Assembly: GCA_030522415.1 (NCBI GenBank)
Contig: CM060114.1
Span: 27,966,804 to 28,030,803, forward strand
DNA from: Channallabes apus
Lineage: Eukaryota > Chordata > Actinopteri > Siluriformes > Clariidae
Length of the DNA: 64,000 bases
Direction of reading: 5' to 3'
In this document: positions 60,001 to 64,000 of the stretch, in pieces
Position numbering within the stretch: the first letter of the stretch is position 1
Layout: each line of letters opens with the position of its first letter
Notes under the pieces: model-generated
The model's database searches: none
Seen by the model: only the letters and a program-made list of their open reading frames with translations
What the model was told of the DNA's origin: nothing
Translations under genes and position numbers: made by a program

Positions 60001-63000
60001 TGCCCCTGATTCTAAGGCTTGCAAGTACAGACAACACAACCTTGTGGTTTACCGTGTTACAGTAAATGCTGCCAGATGAGGAAAGATGACTCAGTGGTGG
60101 ACAGAAGGGCAGTCTCCGCTTTGAATCCAGATTGATTGAGGTCAATGAGATTGTCCTGTGAGAGATTAGAAGCGTTTAATTGTACTGTATACAGTGCTTT
60201 CAAGAATTTTAGAGAGAAAAGAGGGAAGTGATTCTGGCCGATAGTTACTAATGTCTGCTAGATCCAGGCAGAGTTTTTTGAGGATGGGGGAATTTTAAAT
60301 TATGAAAAGTTGAGATGGGACATGTGAAGAAGTGTAAAGGACCATCTCCTAGATAACAGCAGGCCTGTACCACCATGCCTGCCAGATTCTTATGGAGAGG
60401 AAAGTGTAGCTGAGTCCTGTGGAGATATGTTGGTCTCAGCTAGTGCCAAAAAATCAAAAGTGTAGTGGGCAACTACTGTATGGCTGAAATGAAATCTGCT
60501 TTCTTTATACTAGACATGCAGTTCCAGAGACCACCTACCACTGGTGTTTCAGAGTGAAACAACAGTGGAGGATAGGAGTGGAGGTTTTTAAAATTTCTGA
60601 AGTAGAAATGACCCATTCTTTTGTGTAGCACCCAGTACCAGTGCTTACATATTCTCATTAATGCTTAGTGTGAATATCTGAAATTGATACTTTTTCATGC
60701 CATTTATTTGTATCATTGGTGTATAAAGATCTTTACACTTTAATATTTAAGATGAATGTTACGAGCCTTAAGATTCTTTATTATACAGTAATGCATGGTT
60801 TTGTTTTCCATGCACAGATAACAACTAATAATAAATCTATTTCCTCAGATATGTTACAGGTAAACAAGCGCTATGGGACCAAAAAGCTTGTAAGGCGTCG
60901 CCCTGTATTCGTGTCAGCAGCAGATGCAGAAACAATCAGAACAAAGTAAGAGGCCAGCAATTTTCTACTTTCCTTTAGTGATTTCAAGTTTTCAGACCAA
61001 AACCCTGATAACCATAAGGGCCTCTGTTGTCGTTCTCAGAAAACCAGCACCCAACAGCCAGATGAGAACCCTGCCAAGCCACTGGAATAAAGCGCTGATA
61101 CCTGAGATCGGTTACAAGGTGCTTGAACATTGATTTGCAAAAGAAAACAAGTGCTGCAATGCTTGCAACAGATAATCAGTAAGAAGTGTGAAACAGCTGC
61201 AGCAAAAACAGGGACAAATCCAAACAAGTACAAAGTAATTTAGACATTCAGATAGGACTTAAGGGTGCATGACCAAACAAAGCATGAGGAGGAAAAAACA
61301 TTCCCTGCTTTTTGTATTTTTTCCATTTTTATATTGGCCAGGGAATCAACCAGCCAGTTAGTTTCCCCCCCTAATATGACCTCATGCAAGGAGATACACT
61401 ACCAGTGTAAACTTAATTACCTAATTGTTATTTCATATTTCTGAAAAACAAAAATCCAGTTTTGTTCTAGAATGTAGAAAATAAATCCAAAGTTGTGTCC
61501 AAACTTTTGACTGGTACTGTACATACCCCTTTCCCTGGCATGTCTCTTAGCTCTGCTATTTTCAGGAGGGTTGTGGCTTAGCAGTAACTCATTTACTGTA
61601 CGTAGACACTTAAATATACAGTGGTGTGAAAAACTATTTGCCCCCTTCCTGATTTCTTATTCTTTTGCATGTTTGTCACACTTAAATGTTTCTGCTCATC
61701 AAAAACCGTTAACTATTAGTCAAAGATAACATAATTGAACACAAAATGCAGTTTTTAAATGAAGGTTTACGTTATTAAGGGAGCAAAAAAACTCCAAATC
61801 TACATTGCCCTGTGTGAAAAAGTTATTGCCCCCCTTGTTAAAAAATAACTTAACTGTGGTTTATCACACCTGAGTTCAATTTCTGTAGTCACCCCCAGGC
61901 CTGATTACTGCCACACCTGTTTCAATCAAGAAATCACTTAAATAGGAGCTACCTGACACAGAGAAGTAGACCAAAAGCACCTCAAAAGATAGACATCATG
62001 CCAAGATCCGAAAGAAATTCAGGAACAAATGAGAACAAAAGTAATTGAGATCTATCAGTCTGGTAAAGGTTATAAAGCCATTTCTAAAGCTTTGGGACTC
62101 CAGCGACCCACAGTGAGAGCCATTATCCACAAATGGCAAAAACATGGAACAGTGGTGAACCTTCCCAGGAGTGGCCGGCCGACCAAAATTACCCAAGAGC
62201 GCAGAGACAACTCATCCGAGAGGACACAAAAGACCCCAGGACAACATCTAAAGAACTGCAGGCCTCACTTGCCTCAATTAAGGTCAGTGTTCACGACTCC
62301 ACCATAAGAAAGAGACTGGGCAAAAACAGCCTGCATGGCAGATTTCCAAGGCGCAAACCACTTTTAAGCAAAAAGAACATTAAGGCTCGTCTCAATTTTG
62401 CTAAAAAAATCTCAATGATTGCCAAGACTTTTGGGAAAATACCTTGTGGACCGACGAGACAAAAGTTGAACTTTTTGGAAGGTGCGTGTCCCGTTACATC
62501 TGGCGTAAAAGTAACACAGCATTTCAGAAAAAGAACATCATACCAACAGTAAAATATGGTGGTGGTAGTGTGATAGTCTGAGGTTGTTTTGCTGCTTCAG
62601 GACCTGGAAGGCTTCCTGTAATAGATGGAACCATGAATTCTACTGTCTACCAAAAAATCCTGAAGGAGAATGTCCAGCCATCTGTTCGTCAACTCAAGCT
62701 GAAGCGATCTTGGGTGCTGCAGCAGGACAATGACCCAAAACACACCAGCAAATCCACCTCTGAATGGCTGAAGAAAAACAAAATGAAGACTTTGGAGTGG
62801 CCTAGTCAAAGTCCTGACCTGAATCCTATTGAGATTTGTGGTTGTGGCATGACCTTAAAAAGGTGGTTCATGCTAGAAAACCCTGAAATAAAGCTGAATT
62901 ACAACAATTCTGCAAAGATGAGTGGGCCAAAATTCCTCCAGAGCGCTGTAAAAGACTCATTGCAAGCTATCGCAAACGCTTGATTGCAGTTATTGCTGCT

Positions 63001-63752
63001 AAGGGTGGCCCAACCAGTTATTAGGTTCAGGGGGCAATTACTTTTTCACACAGGGCCATGTAGGTTTGGATTTTTTTTCTCCCTAAATAATAAAACCCCT
63101 CATTTAAAAACTGCATTTTGTGTTTACTTGTGTTATCTTTGACTAATAGTTAAATGTGTTTGATGATCAGAAACATTTTGTGTGACAAACATGCAAAAGA
63201 ATAAGAAATCAGGAGGGGGGCAAATAGTTTTTCACACCACTGTATATATAGTAAAATTTTTGTGATCCTCCTTATTGAAGGAGATCCTCCTTATCAGTAG
63301 AGACTGGATAGTTTAACAGATCAAATGTATTTTATTGCACCACCGCTTGCTGATATTGTCTGTAACTTCTTGCAGAAAGTACAGCTACAGAGTGACTCAA
63401 GTGAATACAGTGTAATCGAGCGCCTTTTCAACACCACTATGAACGGTTTCAGCATTCAAAAGATTGAAAGAATACAAAACAGATCCCTGTGGGAAGTATT
63501 TCAGTGGTATGTACATAAGCAGTGTAAATTTTGTGCAACTTTTGTACAATAATGAAACTATAGTTTGAAACAGTACATAATGATGATGATGATTTCACAG
63601 GCAGAAAGATCAGATGACCAAGAATAACACAGGGAAGAATGTTACAGAGAAACAACTGTTTCATGGGACAGAATCCAACCATATTGAGGCCATCTGCCGC
63701 CAAAACTTCGACTGGAGAATCTGTGGCACTCACGGCACGGCTTATGGGAAAG
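47731..63752 (+). CDS. parp12: PARP12-type mono-ADP-ribosyltransferase, 5' eleven exons (3' end outside window)
   Basis: Encodes a CCCH-finger, WWE and PARP-catalytic protein of the PARP12/PARP13 group; PARP12 is an interferon-induced mono-ADP-ribosyltransferase (family knowledge). Exons: 47731-48032, 51472-51607, 52793-53171, 54392-54442, 54550-54676, 57276-57432, 59063-59183, 60849-60945, 61040-61118, 63376-63506, 63601-63752; all phases agree, giving 577 complete residues. Seen: CCCH fingers at C87-H108, C148-H171, C173-H187 (short loop) and C278-H296; WWE-like segments about 297-345 and 364-450; catalytic start with LWEVFQWQK, QLFHGT (His548 of the H-Y-I triad) and [16 protein letters not shown]. 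The catalytic Tyr and Ile lie beyond the edge. PARP12 fits better than PARP13 because the finger and WWE layout aligns from the N-terminus, but the a/b fish paralogue cannot be assigned. Confidence 0.94.
48144..48173. repeat. (AAT)n microsatellite in parp12 intron 1
   Basis: About ten AAT units. Confidence 0.9.
48310..48690 (+). repeat. unnamed repeat family C, copy 3
   Basis: Fullest left end: GGTCCAAGCACGATAGGGTG then CAGAACGCTCTTGTAAAGG. Later shares ACTTACGCCAAAAAGTGGTT with the other copies. Confidence 0.6.
48705..48785 (-). repeat. dispersed repeat with GGCATCCGGCGTAAAACC core
   Basis: Inverse of the block at 32975-33150. Followed by a small piece of SINE family A text (48800-48912). 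Confidence 0.5.
48917..49185 (-). mobile_element. RTE-like LINE 3' end
   Basis: The minus strand encodes [39 protein letters not shown] and [14 protein letters not shown], the C-terminus typical of an RTE/BovB-like LINE, then GTGGCGACCCCTG and a (GAA)n tail at the left. 5'-truncated in parp12 intron 1. Confidence 0.75.
49204..49498 (-). repeat. SINE family A copy, near full length
   Basis: Right end on the minus strand gives GGTGGCACGGTGGCTTAGTG, then a decayed B box. Confidence 0.85.
50037..50356 (+). repeat. SINE family A copy, near full length
   Basis: Head GCATAGTGGCGTAGAGGTTA (A box) and AAGGGTTCGAATCTTG (B box), body with GATGGATTGGCACCTTATCC, end GGATAAGTGGTATAGAAGAT. It shows the tRNA-derived pol III promoter most clearly. 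Confidence 0.88.
50922..51162 (+). repeat. SINE family B copy with intact A and B boxes
   Basis: GGTGGCTCAGAGGGCTAAGG (A box) and GCGGTTCGATCCCCATC (B box), then TTGAGCAAGGCTCTTAACCC and a GTGACAAATAAAGGCTTAAT end. Different body from family A. Confidence 0.88.
51472..51607 (+). CDS. parp12: parp12 exon 2
   Basis: 136 bp, acceptor CTGTAG|ACGAGG. Completes finger 1 with CRFCHDL, then a helical linker ending [11 protein letters not shown]. Donor CCTCCA|GTAAAT, phase 0. Confidence 0.92.
51830..51893 (+). repeat. 27-bp tandem duplication
   Basis: TAGAAATAGTCTTAACTTAG occurs twice in direct succession, with flanking GATGAA. Confidence 0.8.
52115..52515 (+). repeat. degenerate minisatellite in parp12 intron 2
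   Basis: Some eight units of about 45-50 bp built on AGTTTAGTCTCTGTAGTTTT followed by GATGAACATCAGAGATTT-like text. One unit is inverted, producing a hairpin at about 52232-52273. Confidence 0.85.
52793..53171 (+). CDS. parp12: parp12 exon 3 (middle zinc fingers)
   Basis: 379 bp, acceptor GCTAG|GTGTGC. Carries two adjacent CCCH motifs (CYSYNNGTG...CKRLH and [16 protein letters not shown]), then a Ser/Asn/Gly-rich linker. Donor TCAAG|GTAATT. Confidence 0.92.
53172..54391. other. parp12 intron 3, no clear element
   Basis: AT-rich. A short inverted pair TTGTGCTGG / CCAGCACAA bounds about 54022-54105. Nothing else recognised. Confidence 0.4.
54392..54442 (+). CDS. parp12: parp12 exon 4 (microexon-size, last finger)
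   Basis: 51 bp, acceptor TTGTCAG|AGAAAA, donor CGGAG|GTAAGA. Encodes [17 protein letters not shown], the first half of the last CCCH finger. Confidence 0.92.
54550..54676 (+). CDS. parp12: parp12 exon 5 (finger end and first WWE)
   Basis: 127 bp, acceptor CTGGCAG|ATAGAT, donor [18 protein letters not shown] closes the finger; [12 protein letters not shown] begins the first WWE. Confidence 0.93.
55066..55451 (-). repeat. SINE family A, best-preserved copy, in parp12 intron 5
   Basis: Full length with a (TTCA)n tail at the left. On the minus strand the head reads CGGTGGTGTAGTGGTTAGC and the B box GGGTTCGATTCC. The long open frames on both strands are fortuitous. Confidence 0.92.
55860..56351. 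mobile_element. Tc1-like MITE in a composite repeat, copy 1
   Basis: The MITE part (about 55947-56351) has ends CACTACCAGTCAAAAGTTTG and, complemented, the same core (TTTTGACTGGTACTGTA). It is preceded by a block with GGGCTTAAACAAGCCAGTTA that also precedes the copy at 61300. Confidence 0.8.
56755..56945 (-). repeat. dispersed repeat with CATCTGGCGTAAACCTGTGC core
   Basis: Third member of the group at 32975 and 48705, in parp12 intron 5. Confidence 0.5.
57009..57222 (-). repeat. SINE family A copy, internally deleted
   Basis: CACACACTACGGCCAATTTA then TGCATGTCTTTGGAAACCCA: the usual GACTGTGGGAGGAAACC block is deleted. It ends about 50 bp before parp12 exon 6. Confidence 0.75.
57276..57432 (+). 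CDS. parp12: parp12 exon 6 (second WWE)
   Basis: 157 bp, acceptor TTGAAG|CTCTGG, donor TTGGCA|GTAAGT. Contains [18 protein letters not shown] and [16 protein letters not shown], typical of the PARP12 second WWE. Confidence 0.94.
57433..59062. other. parp12 intron 6, possible decayed transposon
   Basis: Near 57705-57775 and 58790-58830 there are ATTAGCG and GATCGG-type stretches resembling fish DNA-transposon ends, but no clean terminal repeat pair or coding relic was seen. Confidence 0.3.
59063..59183 (+). CDS. parp12: parp12 exon 7 (second WWE, continued)
   Basis: 121 bp, acceptor CGTTCAG|GCCGGA, donor CCAAG|GTACCA. Encodes the [11 protein letters not shown] helix and the [16 protein letters not shown] strand of a WWE. 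Confidence 0.92.
59790..60330 (-). mobile_element. antisense L2 LINE fragment in parp12 intron 7
   Basis: The minus strand encodes a decayed [20 protein letters not shown] and [14 protein letters not shown], the same reverse-transcriptase region as KILLSILTSLGICGTAWQWF in the 43609 L2, then [10 protein letters not shown] (compare [11 protein letters not shown]). Stops and deletions throughout. Confidence 0.75.
60849..60945 (+). CDS. parp12: parp12 exon 8
   Basis: 97 bp, acceptor TCCTCAG|ATATGT, donor ACAAA|GTAAGA. Encodes [19 protein letters not shown] then [12 protein letters not shown], closing the second WWE. Confidence 0.92.
61040..61118 (+). CDS. parp12: parp12 exon 9
   Basis: 79 bp, only 94 bp after exon 8. 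Acceptor TTCTCAG|AAAACC, donor TACAAG|GTGCTT, which is weak but in phase. Encodes [19 protein letters not shown], the linker before the catalytic domain. Confidence 0.82.
61300..61530. mobile_element. Tc1-like MITE in a composite repeat, copy 2
   Basis: Ends CACTACCAGTGTAAACTTAA and CAAACTTTTGACTGGTACTG; shorter than copy 1 at 55860. Preceded by the same flank (CAGCCAGTTAG). Confidence 0.75.
61619..63242 (+). mobile_element. Tc1-like transposon in parp12 intron 9, full length, inactive
   Basis: 1624 bp with ends CAGTGGTGTGAAAAACTATT and the complement AATAGTTTTTCACACCACTG, TA on both sides. Transposase begins near 61998. Recognisable: [32 protein letters not shown], then after a frameshift near 62200 [20 protein letters not shown], later [17 protein letters not shown] and [11 protein letters not shown] with a further frameshift directly after. 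At least three frame breaks. Confidence 0.92.
63376..63506 (+). CDS. parp12: parp12 exon 10 (catalytic domain start)
   Basis: 131 bp, acceptor TTGCAG|AAAGTA, donor CAGTG|GTATGT. Encodes [20 protein letters not shown] and [18 protein letters not shown]. Confidence 0.94.
63601..63752 (+). CDS. parp12: parp12 exon 11 (HGT motif)
   Basis: 152 bp, acceptor TTCACAG|GCAGAA, donor GGAAAG|GTGTTT. Encodes [20 protein letters not shown] and [11 protein letters not shown], which binds the NAD nicotinamide end. No further coding exon was seen between 63753 and 64000. Confidence 0.94.
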
Positions 63753-64000
63753 GTGTTTTGCTACCGTTTGTTTATATATTTTTTATTATTTTAGAAGAAC
63801 CACTACATAGGTTTTTAAAAATTACATACTGTAGCCTATGTTTAGGCCAGAAATATTGTTAAGTGCTTTTTAGAACTTTGTTATGAATTAAGGTGAAGTG
63901 AAAAAAGCACTAAAGAAGGAGTGAGCGGTTATGGAAAATAAATTATTTGAATTTAACATGCAAAATTAGCGCTCCTTGAGAAGCTTCGCCCCCCAAGTTC

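Noticed and set aside
47731..63752. PARP13/ZC3HAV1 or PARP11 instead of PARP12
   Set aside because: PARP11 has no CCCH fingers; the spacing of fingers, WWEs and catalytic motifs aligns with PARP12 throughout. A fish-specific paralogue remains possible.

Overview
The window is vertebrate genomic DNA, almost certainly from a ray-finned fish. It holds two intron-containing host genes set in dense Tc1/mariner elements, tRNA-derived SINEs and L2, L1, Rex1-like and RTE-like LINE fragments, with CA, TA, GA and AAAT microsatellites. The repeat types fit an otophysan or catfish-like teleost, but I cannot name the species.

Gene 1 (minus strand, start codon 34583 to stop 8384) is a complete coding sequence for the ETS repressor ETV6/TEL. 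Eight exons join in frame to 464 codons, with the SAM/pointed domain in exons 2-4, a long disordered centre in exon 5 and the ETS DNA-binding domain in exons 5-8. A CpG-rich segment with an inverted CCAAT box and a GC box lies just upstream (34584-35110). Introns 2 (11.7 kb) and 1 (4 kb) are the largest.

Gene 2 (plus strand, from 47731, running off the right edge) is a PARP12-type mono-ADP-ribosyltransferase. Eleven exons are visible: an N-terminal helical module, CCCH zinc fingers, a split WWE pair, and the start of the catalytic domain with the HGT histidine. The last visible exon stops at the GKG motif and the remaining catalytic exons lie beyond 64000. An interferon-response-element-like site sits about 90 bp before the start codon, next to an ETS-type CCGGAA site.

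The two genes point away from each other, about 13 kb apart. The interval between them is nearly all retrotransposon and SINE: a Rex1-like LINE, an L1 tail with an 11-bp target duplication, several SINEs, and an L2 inserted into an older SINE. The left 8 kb, downstream of etv6, is a chain of Tc1/mariner relics.

No prokaryotic features, RNA genes other than SINE heads, or endogenous retroviral genes were recognised. The points most worth follow-up are the ISRE before parp12, a shortened zinc-finger loop in its protein, nested insertions with readable target duplications, a Harbinger element carrying a start-codon exon inside an inverted mariner, and two copies of an unnamed repeat built round a perfect hairpin.
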